The translations under genes were made by a program, and so were the position numbers. This document shows, in pieces, positions 1-10,615 of a DNA stretch of 64,000 nucleotides (position 1 is its first letter; every line of letters starts with the position of its first letter). This DNA comes from Alnus glutinosa (lineage: Eukaryota; Streptophyta; Magnoliopsida; Fagales; Betulaceae). The stretch is taken from NCBI RefSeq assembly GCF_958979055.1, contig NC_084894.1:439001-503000 (forward strand), given 5' to 3'. The notes under the pieces were generated by a model. It was not told the origin of the DNA. It was given only the letters and a program-made list of their open reading frames with translations, and did not search any database.

Positions 1-1333
1 CATCAGTCAAAAATCAAAAAGTCCAACCTGATTCTACCAAAGTTGCCTAATACAGCCACAACCACTGACACAAGCAAAGCTAGTTCTCACATACGCATGT
101 AAACACGAGGAGAACAAGAAAGAAAGAAAGTCCAACAAAATAACTCATTTCTGCTTAAGTATCATTTTCATAAACAAAACCTAACGTATAAAAACAAGTG
201 TTTCTGTATGTCCATCTAGAGGGGAAGCCCATCCGCACAGAATCTCATGCAATCGATGAACTTTACATTTTAAAATCCTCTGCAGTCATGCTAGCACAAA
301 TTTCCTCATAAATCAAGCTAGCAAGTTTGGTAACTCATCAGAGATCAAGGTAACTAAATATACATTGATACCAACAAAAAACAAATCATGGATATTCTCA
401 TGATTTAATATTTTGCATGAATAAACCAAGTTATATATCAGAGTCAAAATAAAGCCCAGACGTGAATAGATTCGCTACTAATAGCAAAACTGACTAGAAA
501 ACAAATGAGACAAGAAATTTCATACATTTGCAATAATTTAAGACAAATATTATCACATTTCCAGATTTCAAGAAAACAGATTTTAGCTATCTACACATTT
601 TCAAGTATAAATAAGATATGGAAAACTTGCAAGGTTAACTCCTCTTTGTCTTGCAATTAAAATAATGGAGTAATAACCCTAAGAAAGCTTTGAAGAGTTC
701 TTGAGTGCCATGTAGCAGTTATTATCTAAATGAAAAGAACTTTACAGAATTTCATAGTCATCAGCTCTGATGATGATTACTAGCACTTCTACAGATGGGG
801 CTCTGCAAAGGCCCTCTTATTTCCATAATCTGATTCTAGGACTTTAAATAATGTGATTGGCAAAATATGCCCTTATTAATCTAAATTCTCTCACATATCA
901 ACACAAGACAATGTCTGAGAATGTTGGTCTGAATCTATTCTTTCCCACATTTGCAAATCACCAGGACGCAAAGTCTCTCAATCATCACCATTATTTACTA
1001 GGTTTACAGTTGCATCTAAATAAGAGTTAGTACATTTCCCAGACGACCAAATTGTATGCCTTCTTATCCTCTATAGTAAAACCAATAGAGACATCATATT
1101 ATCACCATATTTGAAATTTAAACCAAAAAAAACCCACCAAGTACAATGTAGCATAAATCATCAACATATGTAGCTGACATAAAATAGCTGGAATTAAAGC
1201 TTTGTTGAGTTCAGTTTGAGTAGCGACAAGAAGAAGAAAACACAAATCACTTATAATAGTGAGGTCATTTTTTATCACCATTGTCATTGCTACTGCTACT
1301 ACTACTTTTTATCAACATATGCTTGTGACAAAC
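1..1333. other. Left-edge non-coding stretch, probably MED13 intron
   Basis: No recognisable coding exon was found on either strand. The stretch is AT-rich and follows the splice donor of the last visible MED13 exon (minus strand, donor at 1333-1332). The simplest reading is a long intron of that gene whose next exon lies outside the window. The only open frame of note (minus, 1287-1102) does not resemble the expected next MED13 segment. Confidence 0.5.
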
Positions 1334-4300
1334 CTGAAAATTTCCTCGCTTTGAGATGGATAATACCTTGAAAATACATCTCCAAATCGCATGTAGGAGA
1401 GTCCAATAAGTGATCTGCCAATTCCAATAAGATTATGTCAAGTTATGAACATGACAAAGTTCCATACTTAGAGTTTTGGAGAATGGATGATTAGTGACCT
1501 TTCTATACGATTCCTTAAAGCCTGTGAAAGGGCAGCGGCAACTTCTTCTGAGTCCCCAGGAGCCAACCAGATTCCAGATGCAATTACTTTACGAAACACA
1601 TAATAAAATAAAGCATTAGTAGTATAATCATAGTGGTTGATTGGTGTTGTAAGTGTAAGAGTAGTAAGACCGTTGATCATCTTTTACTTCATTGTGAGGT
1701 TGTTAGCACCTTATGGAATACTGTTTTCAGTCGTGTTGGACTAGCTTGGGTTATGCCTAAATGAGCGGTAGACCTATTCGCATGTTGTCTTCAAGGTCCA
1801 GCAATGTGAAAGATGGTTTCGTCCTGCCTAATGTGGTGTCTTTGGAGAGAGAAATTATCGAAATTTTGAAAACTGCAAGAGGTTTTTCTTCAATACTTTT
1901 TACCATTGGACACTTGCCTTTGACATCTTTTATATATCTAGCTTTCATGATTTTCTTTATTTTTTTTCTTTTACCGATTAGTTTTGCATCTCTTATATAC
2001 TTCTTGTATGCCTGGGTAGGGCCTTTGCACTTTTTTAATAAATTTCCGTTTACATATAAAAATAGAGCAAAATGCAAACCGAGCTAGACATAGAAGTAAT
2101 AAATTGATAAAACCAAAAAATAACATTCATAATCTACCATATCCATGATTTAAATAAAGCAACAGGAACTAAAAGAAAAATTCAGGAACACATGATACCT
2201 CTTAATCTGGAGACTGCACTTTGAGCAGTCTCAATAACAGATGAATGACGCCCGGGAAGAAAAAGCCAGAGTTTGATTTTCTCATCTGAGCATGTAGAAT
2301 AGGTATGCAGCAGTTAGACGACCAAAGATGATCAGGTACATTATAAATAATACATGGTAACAGGATAGTGCGGAATCTCCTACCAGGATTGTGCAGACCC
2401 TGAGATGGATCCCAGGGTCCAACAAAGGAATTGGTCCATGTGCTAAAAAATCCTTCCTTTTGCAACTGTAGATGCGATGAAAGCACCAACCATGTAGCAG
2501 TATCTTTCTGCTCTACTTTCAAACTGTTCAATATAAAAAGAAATCTTACTAAGGCACTGCTCACCACATGTAACTAAACTACTTTTCTGCTTATCTACAT
2601 CAACTTGCATAAAAAGAGAGGGAAAGAAACCTGCCATAAATCCCAACCTTTTATCAGGTAGAGGGTTTAGATCGGATTCATGGGGTAGAAACTGGAACCA
2701 TGATATCTGATGAAGACCTCCCTGTAGAAATGGTCAATGATGTAAAATTGATATACCCATACAAAAATTGTCAATGATTGCAAAAAAAAAACTAGTTCAA
2801 AAGCAGCTAAAAAACAATCAATATGTTATAAGATAACTTTGAATTGAAAATTGACTAAATTGGATTCTGATGCCTTCCTCATGGTGGGCTATTACATAAA
2901 TAGGGAATTTCCCATCCATGCCTGAGAGCTACAAATGGAAAAGGATTATTTAGCCTTGGTCAAGGGTATATTTATAGTTGCTAAATTACTTATCAAAAAA
3001 AAATGAATAATGATTCAATGCCACCTAAATATACAACTTTTCACCACCTTGCATATGTGGCAAGGTGGTCCCCCACTACTTTTTGAGTTTTTTTATTTTT
3101 TAAAAATAAATTAAAGTGGGGGATCACCTTGCCACATAGACAAGGTGGTGAAAAGTTGTATATTTAGGTGGTAGTGAATCATTGCTCAAAAAAAATATAT
3201 ATTTATAGTTGCTAAATTAAAAGAAGAGATTTAAGGGAGGAATCGTGTCCACGCCAAAACAGGTAAGCTTTCCTTGTGAGTCCATGTCCATGGTTCGTAG
3301 TGGGTGGCTGAGCTGGATAAGACTTAACGATATAAAAGATGACAAACACAAATAAAATATACAAAGACTAGATAATACGGTGAGAACCAAGCCACGAAAC
3401 AAAAATTTAAGTTGCCAAATTATCATGAACATAATAAACTCATTGATAAGGACCCATTCTACAAACTCTGCCCCAAACATAAACATCACTTTGCTTTTGA
3501 ACAATGATATCATCTGATTTGTGTAATCACATGTAACAGAAATCTGATAGAACAAGTGAATTTGGTCTGAGTGATCCATTAATCTTTCGTTCGCAAACTT
3601 TTTTTTTGCAGCAGGAGTAGAGTGTGCACAGAGGCCAAGCTTTTATTTTAGTGCAATAAACTGGAACGGCTGTGTTAAGCATCTCAATGCTGAAGATTTG
3701 ATCTTGTTCTGGCTGAGACAGAGAGATGAGAGGGGAGAGCCCTGAACAGAAAGGAGAGGGGAGTCCTCAAAACTACCACTGGGGTACACAAAAGAGGTCT
3801 GGTCCAGATCGACCCTTGTTCTGGGTGCTTCAACGCCACCAGTTGAAACTACCATAGCGGAAAGGAGGCAAATCTGTCTATTGCATACAGAAGACCAATC
3901 AGAACAGAAGGCAATGAATATTGTCTTAGTTAGATCGGGTTCTTCCTGAGTTTCCGCATTAGATTAGGAATTGGAGGCGGTTTGAAGCCCTAGAATAGTA
4001 AGAACTAGCATTATTATTGAGACTTAAACTCGTAGGGAAGAAAATAGATTTATGAATGGAATTGTAGCTTCTGCGGCTACGAGAAATCTCCAGACCCCGG
4101 CTATGGAAAAGGATATGTTATTGTCCAAGCCTTAGCCATTGCTTCAGCTGGATCAATGGGATACCAATCTCAACTTCCTAGGTATGCATGCCCTGGTCAG
4201 AAACTGAAGCTGCTTTTTCTCTTTCACTACGCCAATCCTGCGAACGTTCGCCCAAACGCATACAGTTGATTTCACAGGTACCACGGGACAACACCCATTG

Positions 4301-5386
4301 CCGTCGGATTTGCCTTGTAGTAGCAGTCCTTTTTTTTTTTTTGATAAGTCCTTGTAGAAGCAGTCCTTACATATCATATTAATTCACTCCAATTTTTTGC
4401 TGGTCACACAAACTTTGGTGGTTCACCTGGGGATTTACCAATAAATTCCCCACAACTACTCACAGCATCGATTCAATTATCACAAGTTTAGAAAAGAATA
4501 CCAGCAACTTCAAATGTCCACTGCACTTGTATATTTCATGATGGCATTCGGCAGTTATTTCAGACCAGTATGTGATGTATTTTAAAGTTAAGGCAGAATA
4601 GTTGGAGGTGAAATGGAACTGGTCCTGTTGGGGAGGTCCCACTGGTAAATAGAGGTCGTGGAAAGGTGGCAACAATAGTTCTGGCACATGGTCTGAGCAT
4701 AGGCGATATCAGCAGTAGTCCAGTGTGAGTGGTGGCAGCAATGTGCGGCTTGTTGCTGTGGTAGGGAAGAGCATCATAGATGTGGTGTGATGAGAATGGA
4801 AAACACACACCAAAAGAATTCTAATCACTGTCTCGGATTCCAACAACATGGCTCAGGTTTGCAGTTCAGTATGCTGTTCAGAATAGCCAGTAATTTCCAA
4901 CCATAATTATTTTTCTTTTTCTTGACAAGTAAGAAACATATCGCAACTCACAAGCACCAGAGGGTGCACAACCCAAATAGAAAGGGAGTGAACGAATGGG
5001 CACACCTAAAGAAAGAGAACAAATAAAAGTAGTCTAGAAACTTTTCAGATAGAGCACTTTTAAACTTAAATCCAATTTACTTCCCATCCACACTGGAAAC
5101 TTTGCACCATCCAAGCTTAACAGTCTTTCAACAAGCAAATATTCCAGAAAACAACGATGTCACTAGCATAGCCCTACTAACAGGCACCGTAGTCTGTAGG
5201 CCTACCACAAACTATAATACCCAATACCAATTCGTGAACCAAATTACAACACAAGCAGAGCAATTAAAATAAGTGTAAAAAACAAATTAAGGCAAATAAA
5301 AGAACATGATACTGCAAATGAAAAAAAAAAAAATCCACTACATAATTTTATTAGGAACATACAATTTTGAAAACGTTGGTCCACAT
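1334..5386 (-). CDS. MED13: Mediator subunit 13 (5' portion, six coding exons, runs off window)
   Basis: MED13 belongs to the CDK8 kinase module of Mediator, which links transcription factors to RNA polymerase II in the nucleus. Six exons can be joined with consistent phases: 5386-5363, 2721-2648, 2523-2384, 2285-2199, 1586-1499 and 1414-1334 (164 codons). The first encodes MWTNVFKI, the second GGLHQISWFQFLPHE, the third KVEQKDTATWLVLSSH and WTNSFVGPWDPSQGLHNP, the fifth APGDSEEVAAALSQALRNRI, the sixth GLSYMRFGDVFSRY. I recognise these as the conserved plant MED13 N-terminus. All junctions have GT/AG borders. Intron 1 is about 2.6 kb and carries a hairpin MITE; intron 4 carries a LINE scrap. 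The remaining exons (the protein is about 2000 residues in plants) must lie left of the window, or the gene is truncated. No frame breaks were seen in the visible exons. Confidence 0.87.
1636..1764 (+). mobile_element. LINE reverse-transcriptase C-terminal zinc-knuckle fragment
   Basis: A 42-codon plus-strand frame reads WCCKCKSS, then TVDHLLLHCEVV, then LWNTVFSRVGLAWVMP before a stop. This is the C-x2-C...H-x4-C pattern with HLLLHC and LW...WVMP found at the end of plant LINE (L1-type) ORF2 proteins (zf-RVT domain). It lies antisense in MED13 intron 4. Only the tail remains, so it is a dead 5'-truncated copy. Confidence 0.75.
1765..2087. other. Open in both directions, unassigned
   Basis: Next to the LINE scrap, both strands stay open for just over 100 codons (plus 1761-2087, minus 2077-1757). 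Neither translation resembles a family I know. The segment lies inside MED13 intron 4 and may be further degraded transposon sequence. Confidence 0.25.
3009..3184. mobile_element. Hairpin MITE in MED13 intron 1
   Basis: Two arms of about 70 bp face each other around a short AT-rich loop. The left arm reads ATGATTCA, then CCACCTAAATATACAACTTT, then TCACCACCTTG. The reverse complement of the right arm repeats this with only a few differences. No transposase is encoded. It is a foldback or MITE insertion in the first MED13 intron. The target duplication was not resolved. Confidence 0.8.
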
Positions 5387-5830
5387 CGCCGCTACAAGCT
5401 GAAGCTCCGTCACTGCACTCCCACGCTCATGCTACGGACACGCACATGAGAGCCTCAAGCATTCCCAGCCTACAGACAGAGAGGAGAGAGCTCGCAACTA
5501 ACAAGATTTTCAGTTTAATTTTCTTTCTCTTCGAGCAACAAATCGAAGCTAGCAGAAGTGGAATCCCGAATTCAAAAACCCTAGTAACCAACAGTTAGGT
5601 CGCGGGGAAATTGTACGGAGGATAAACAGTATTATGAGACTTCGAACCTACAGGGACGTGGGAGGTGAATTCGGAGGCTTAGGCGCCGTAAAGATTCTTC
5701 CGATTTTTCTTCTCCGATCCCCCCGATTTCAGGGGAAACAAACACAGAGATAGAGACAGAGCGGGTTTTGTTAATTGTAATAATTAAGCTGAAGAGTAAG
5801 AGAGTCGGTTGGGAATATAATTGACCCGGA
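5387..5830 (-). promoter_or_regulatory. MED13: MED13 5' UTR and promoter-proximal region
   Basis: The bases upstream of the MED13 ATG are GC-richer than the surroundings and contain pyrimidine/purine-biased leader sequence. A possible acceptor on the minus strand (CTGTCTGTAG before GCTGGG, near 5470) suggests that the leader itself is spliced. The exact transcription start was not determined. Confidence 0.4.
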
Positions 5831-5873
5831 CCCGATTGTGTTTTGCGCCGAAACTGTAACTAATTTGGATAGT

Positions 5874-6304
5874 AGAAGTGTACAAACGGAGCAGGTACAA
5901 TCGTTTTAAAGTTACTAACCGCATAACAATATGATCGGTTATAAATGACCGCTAATAGCCGAGGCAGAGGAGATTAGCAACTATATGATTTGAAAAAAAC
6001 GGTTAATAACTGCTAACCGCATATATATAATTTTGGATTTGTAATATTTGAGTTTTGGATTTGTTTGTATTTAAATTTGAATTTGTTATTATTTTAGATT
6101 TTGGATTTAAAACCTGCACTAAAATCGGCCCAAAAGTGGCCAAAACCGGTTCAAAATCGGCCCAAAACCCAAATTGAAAAGCGGTTATACAACCGCAGGT
6201 TATCTACTCAATAATCGTTCACCGATGGTTATAAAAATAACTATATCTGCTTATGTGGTTAGTGGTTTTAGCCAATAACCGACGGTTATGAATAAATACA
6301 ACCA

Positions 6305-6350
<46 letters not shown>
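5874..6350. mobile_element. Non-autonomous hAT-like element ending in a TA microsatellite
   Basis: The sequence begins GTGTACAAACGGAGCAGG and is full of subterminal CGGTTA/TAACCG motifs in both orientations, with CAAAACCGG-type internal repeats. The same motif set recurs at 33.16-34.33 kb, where the right end reads ATGTACACCCTTA. Terminal GTGTACA with dense subterminal repeats fits a hAT-type MITE. The right end here has merged with a (TA)n tract at about 6310-6347. Confidence 0.55.
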
Positions 6351-6351
<1 letters not shown>

Positions 6352-9000
6352 TGCGTAAATATTTCAAGAATGACATAAATTAACTAAAAACTAGTTTTTA
6401 GGATTAACTACAAAATAATATGTGTTCTTAAAGCATGTAAGCACATGTTTTTTTATTAATACTATTAAAAAAGCACATAACAAACACGTACTATAAAAAA
6501 AATGTGTTATTCTCACATGTTTAGGAACACTTATCACTTTATTAGACTAATTTATAGCTAATTATTACATACGAGTTCGTAGTTAATATGACTTGTGGGT
6601 TTATCTCATGACCTTCATTTGGACTGGATTACTATAGAATAATATTACCATTATCAATAGAGCATTTAATTGCCTTAACATTTCTTAATCTAATTACGCG
6701 AATTTTGTTGCCTTAACATTCACTAGATGTTGCCTATTTCCAATTCCTTCTTGGGTTTATGCCCTTCCGGCCATCTCCATGACGCCTGATTTGAATAACT
6801 GCAACTAAGTACTGGATGAGTGGATGGAGCAATTCTAATTCTGCTCATTTAATTAAATAGATCATATTTAATTTTTTAGTTTTAACTCATTAATTTTGTA
6901 TTGGGCTCAAAACCTTTTAACTTGACTGCAATCATGATTGTGGTCAAATTTATAAGCTTATACAACTTTAGGTATGTGAAAAATTGTATCAGCCTTCCAT
7001 CTTTTACCAAGCTTCGAGTAAGTATAGTTTTCATAGTAGCTGGTGGATGTGCCCATTGAAGATGGACTCGTTACTATGTGGACTTCAAGAGATTTTTTTA
7101 AAATGAATATATAAATTCTCTCTATTCAAAGCGGTAAAAGTGAGGAATGGAAGATTACAAGAGACTAACAAATAAATTAGATTGTGCTAAGTTCTAATTA
7201 ACCATGAAAGAGTTGAGAATTTGTCAAATAAATGATTCAACATAATGGAAGAACTGGAGCTGCCATAAAAGGCGGTAAGCTTAAACAGAATTCTATAAAC
7301 GAAATAATCTACAGAAGAGCAATAATAGAAAGGGACACGACGTCTTGAGATCTTTCAACCCTATCCGGACCCCCAATAGAGAGAGGGGACACGAACAGGG
7401 GATGACCCTCAAAATACCTTTTAACCCTAGCTAAATCCCTACCATATATGTAACAAACACTCAAAATACCTTTTAACCCTAGCTAAATCCCTACTATATA
7501 TGTAACAAACACGACCATCAATAATCAGTTGAGGGAGGGCAGCACTCAAGAGAGAAAGAAGGTGGCAAGCACAAAAGAGTTTCTGCCACAATGATAAACC
7601 ATACACACCAAGGGAGGCAACTAACCACAAAAAAACACGAACAAACAATTCAAGGAAATAAATAATCAACAAAAAAACCCATGGAACAATAGAACCGGCA
7701 GATCACGAAGCGAGGGCCACGCCTGTTGGTTGAGTGGAAGAGCGGTTGGCGGCAGCAGAAAGCTAAGGCACTAGTGAGCACGGTTGAGTGGCATGTGGCA
7801 TGCTGGGTCCGTCGAAGGAAGGTATTTCGAGCTTTGAGAAATCCAATATGAAAACTTGGACAAATCCAACTACAACACAGTGGACACGGCGGATGGCGTA
7901 GTGGAGAATGTGGATGGCGCGATGGAGAGGGTTTTTGGCGCTACTGTTTGGGGAAGAAAAGAGGCCAAAACACCACAAACGAAAACACAAGAGAAAAATA
8001 TGAAGAATAAGAGGATAAGGATGAGAAGGGAGGAGGGGAAAAAAACTCTACTAGCTAGAGAGATGTGGGAGCTTCTCTAGAAGCTTGGACAATTAAAACT
8101 CAATAAAACATACTGTTCCTTATGTTGACTCAAATAGGATTCTTTCTACTTCAATCGGAGAGAAGTCATTTAATAGTTAAAATTTAATATTATTATGTCT
8201 AACGGTATAAATGATGTCATGTGATAAATAATTTAGAATTATAATTTAATATTATTGTATCTAACGATATAGATGTTATTATGTGATAAATATGTTAGCA
8301 TACATTTCAAAAAATTTAAATGATACGGCATCGTTTACACCGTTAGATATAACAACATTAAATCTTAAATATGAAATAGAGAGAATTCTTGTCCTTGTAA
8401 ATGTGTCCTCAATGGGGAAAGTAACAATGGCTTGTGTTAGCACGAGCATTATATTGGCACGTTTGGTAATACTTATTAGAACAACTTTTATATTTACAAA
8501 ATACAAAATACTTATAAATTACTTTCATATTTATATTACATCGCAACTACAAAGTAAATTATATACAAATATCATATAAAAAGGTTTTAGGGCTTGTTTA
8601 ATAATGCTCACTAGTTTTTTTTTTTTTTTTTTTTTAAAGCATAAAAGCAATAGTAATGCTAAAAATTATATTCTTATCACATAATTATCTTACATAAATT
8701 AATGATCAATTTTTTTGGATCAATTATTGGTAAAAGATAACATTAATAAAAAAAACAAAAAATAAATTCTCACAAAAAAAAAAAAAAACACTTTAAAAAC
8801 AAATTTTAACTTTATTTCGCATCAAACATTTTTTTTTTCAGCTAAAAAGCGCGCCAAAATTCCCGCCAAAAGATCATTTTGAAACGAGCCCACCGCGCGC
8901 GCCTTGTGCAAATTTCCTCATGTTTACCACTTTTCCGCAACGCGAAATTTGTGGAAAGCCGAACAGGGATCACTTTGCATATATACTTTGAGTAAGGTGC
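6351..9000. other. Intergenic, repeats and decayed DNA, no gene seen
   Basis: No supported gene. It contains a tandem duplication near 7408-7518, a G/C-richer patch at 7690-8080 with unassigned short frames, inverted AT-rich repeats at 8180-8360 carrying TCTAACGGTATA-type motifs in both orientations, and homopolymer runs at 8615-8640. The last 200 bases are probably the promoter of the TIR-ARF gene. Confidence 0.5.
7407..7512. repeat. Two-copy 52-bp tandem duplication
   Basis: The block starting CTCAAAATACCTTTTAACCC occurs at about 7408 and again at about 7460, with one base difference in the visible copy. It is a simple recent tandem duplication in intergenic DNA. Confidence 0.8.
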
Positions 9001-9079
9001 TGCTGGTCCTAAACCCTAACAAAGGTCTCTTGGTGTTCTTCCTGTTCTCTGCGTATGCAAATTAGCTTGTAAGTCTCCG

Positions 9080-10169
9080 ATGGCGTCCATGAGCGCTCAA
9101 AGAGCCTCTTCATCTTCAACACCTCGATGGATATACGATGTTTTTCTCAGTTTCTACGGCCAAGACACCCGCAATAGCTTTACGGACCATCTATATGCTG
9201 CTTTGATACAGAAGGACATTATCGCGTTTAGAGACGATGAAAAACTCGAGCCAGGAAAATATGTTTCTGAAGAGCTCTTGATAGCAATAGAAGCATCCAT
9301 CTGCGCGGTCGTTATTATCTCAGAAAACTATGCTTCCTCTAAATGGTGCTTGAATGAACTTGCCAAGATTGTCGAACGCAGGAGAGAGACAGGGCTGGAA
9401 GTTTTTCCCGTTTTCTACCATGTGGATCCCTCTGACGTGCGAGAGCAGAAGAAGAGTTTTGCAAAAGCTTTTGCTAGACATAGAGAGGACCCCGAGGTTG
9501 ACGAAGCGAAGATGATGACGTGGAGAGATGCTTTGAGAGATGTGGATAATACCGTCGGATGGCATGCACATGATAGGTAACCTTTAGTCCTTTCTTCTTT
9601 CACCGAGATCGATCATAGATGAGTTGGAAGCCTAGCTATCAGTTTTGTTGCAATTATTAGTGATGACTGTCACTGTCTCATCAAAATTGTCTTCCCATCT
9701 TCTTTACAGGTACGAGTCAGAAATTGTCAATGAAATCGTTGAAACCATACTTTTAAAATTGCCTCCTCGGGTTTCACTTGTTTCCGAGGGTCTGGTTGAA
9801 ATTGAATATTGTCTGGAGGAAGTCGTGAAGAGCTTGGATCCTCAGCTATCGCGCGCCTGCACCGGAGGCATGGTCCAGATGCCTCCGGTTAATTCCCAGG
9901 ACTTCTATTTCCCTCAGGTACGCGTCGATTTCACGGCCTTACCCAGAATTCCTTCTCTCGTTCCTTACCGAGTTGGAGCCGTTAGTTTCTTGGCTGACCC
10001 TGAAACCGATGAGGTTTTCGCGAAGATCAGATTTGTTCTAGTGGGAAACACTAAGGTTGGTTTTGACGATGATGGGGTTCTCGGGGCTAATGAGTCTGAG
10101 AATCCAGAGAAACCTGATTGGTTCGCCAAGACATTGCCGAATCTGACATATATACATACTGGACATTGA
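9080..10169 (+). CDS. TIR domain fused in frame to an ARF10/16-like fragment
   Basis: Exon 1 (9080-9576) encodes a TIR domain: YDVFLSFYGQDTR at residues 19-31, SENYASSKWCLNELAKI with the presumed catalytic Glu93, and VFYHVDPSDV. The usual FRG is FYG here. Exon 2 (9710-10169) starts with the TNL linker (YESEIVNEIVETI). Near residue 203 it changes to auxin-response-factor sequence: SLDPQLSRACTGGMVQMPPV, FYFPQ, SFLADPETDEVFAKIR and EKPDWFAKTL. This matches the ARF10/16/17 clade upstream of the B3 domain and stops where B3 should begin. Splice phase is preserved, giving one open frame of 318 codons. NB-ARC, LRR and C-JID are missing. The ARF part has lost several residues after FYFPQ and has changed the WHACAGG-type motif. 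TIR-only proteins can act as NADases, so a product is conceivable. It may equally be a decaying chimera. Expression is unknown. Confidence 0.75.
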
Positions 10170-10215
10170 CCGAATCTTACATATATATTGATCGAATCTG
10201 ACATATATACATATT
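10137..10215. repeat. Short degenerate tandem repeat after the ARF fragment
   Basis: The motif GAATCTGACATATATACATA occurs twice, with a third variant (GAATCTTACATATATATTGA) between. It marks the right border of the ARF-like sequence and supplies the stop codon of the chimeric frame. Confidence 0.65.
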
Positions 10216-10270
10216 GTGGGAATCACATTCTTTTGTTTGTTAATTTGAAATCATTTGTCTGTTGTTTTAG

Positions 10271-10615
10271 ATGTCGTCGAATTGGACATCCTCGGGAAAT
10301 GGTAGTGAAGAGTTTCGGGAATGCTATTGTGGTATGAGAACATATTTGAAGACTTCAAGGACGGATAAAAATCCGGGAAGACGATATTTTGGATGTGCTC
10401 AATACGGCAAAGGCCCACATTGCAAGTATTTTGAATGGGTTGAATAACGCATTTGTGAACGTGACAGCAAGCTTGCATACGAAATGAGGGTGATGATTAA
10501 GACTATGGAAGAACTTCACAAACAAGCAAAAAGGGAGAAGCAATCAAATATCCTTTTGTTTGTGTCATGGAGATTATTTGTTACACTTTTGTTTACTTTT
10601 ATGTATTCGTTTTAG
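10271..10615 (+). pseudogene. GRF-type zinc-finger protein with one internal stop
   Basis: From the ATG at 10271 the frame reads a GRF-type zinc finger: CYCGMRTYLKTSR, then NPGRRYFGCAQYGKGPHC, then KYFEWVE. A TAA follows at 10445-10447. The same frame then stays open to a TAG at 10613-10615, through a charged helical stretch (MRVMIKTMEELHKQAKREKQ) and a hydrophobic tail (LFVSWRLFVTLLFTF) that could span a membrane. Finger, coiled coil and tail is the layout of the many short GRF-zf proteins in plant genomes, so I read this as a 115-codon gene broken by one nonsense codon. It might still yield a 58-residue finger. It sits directly behind the ARF fragment and may have arrived with it. Confidence 0.7.
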
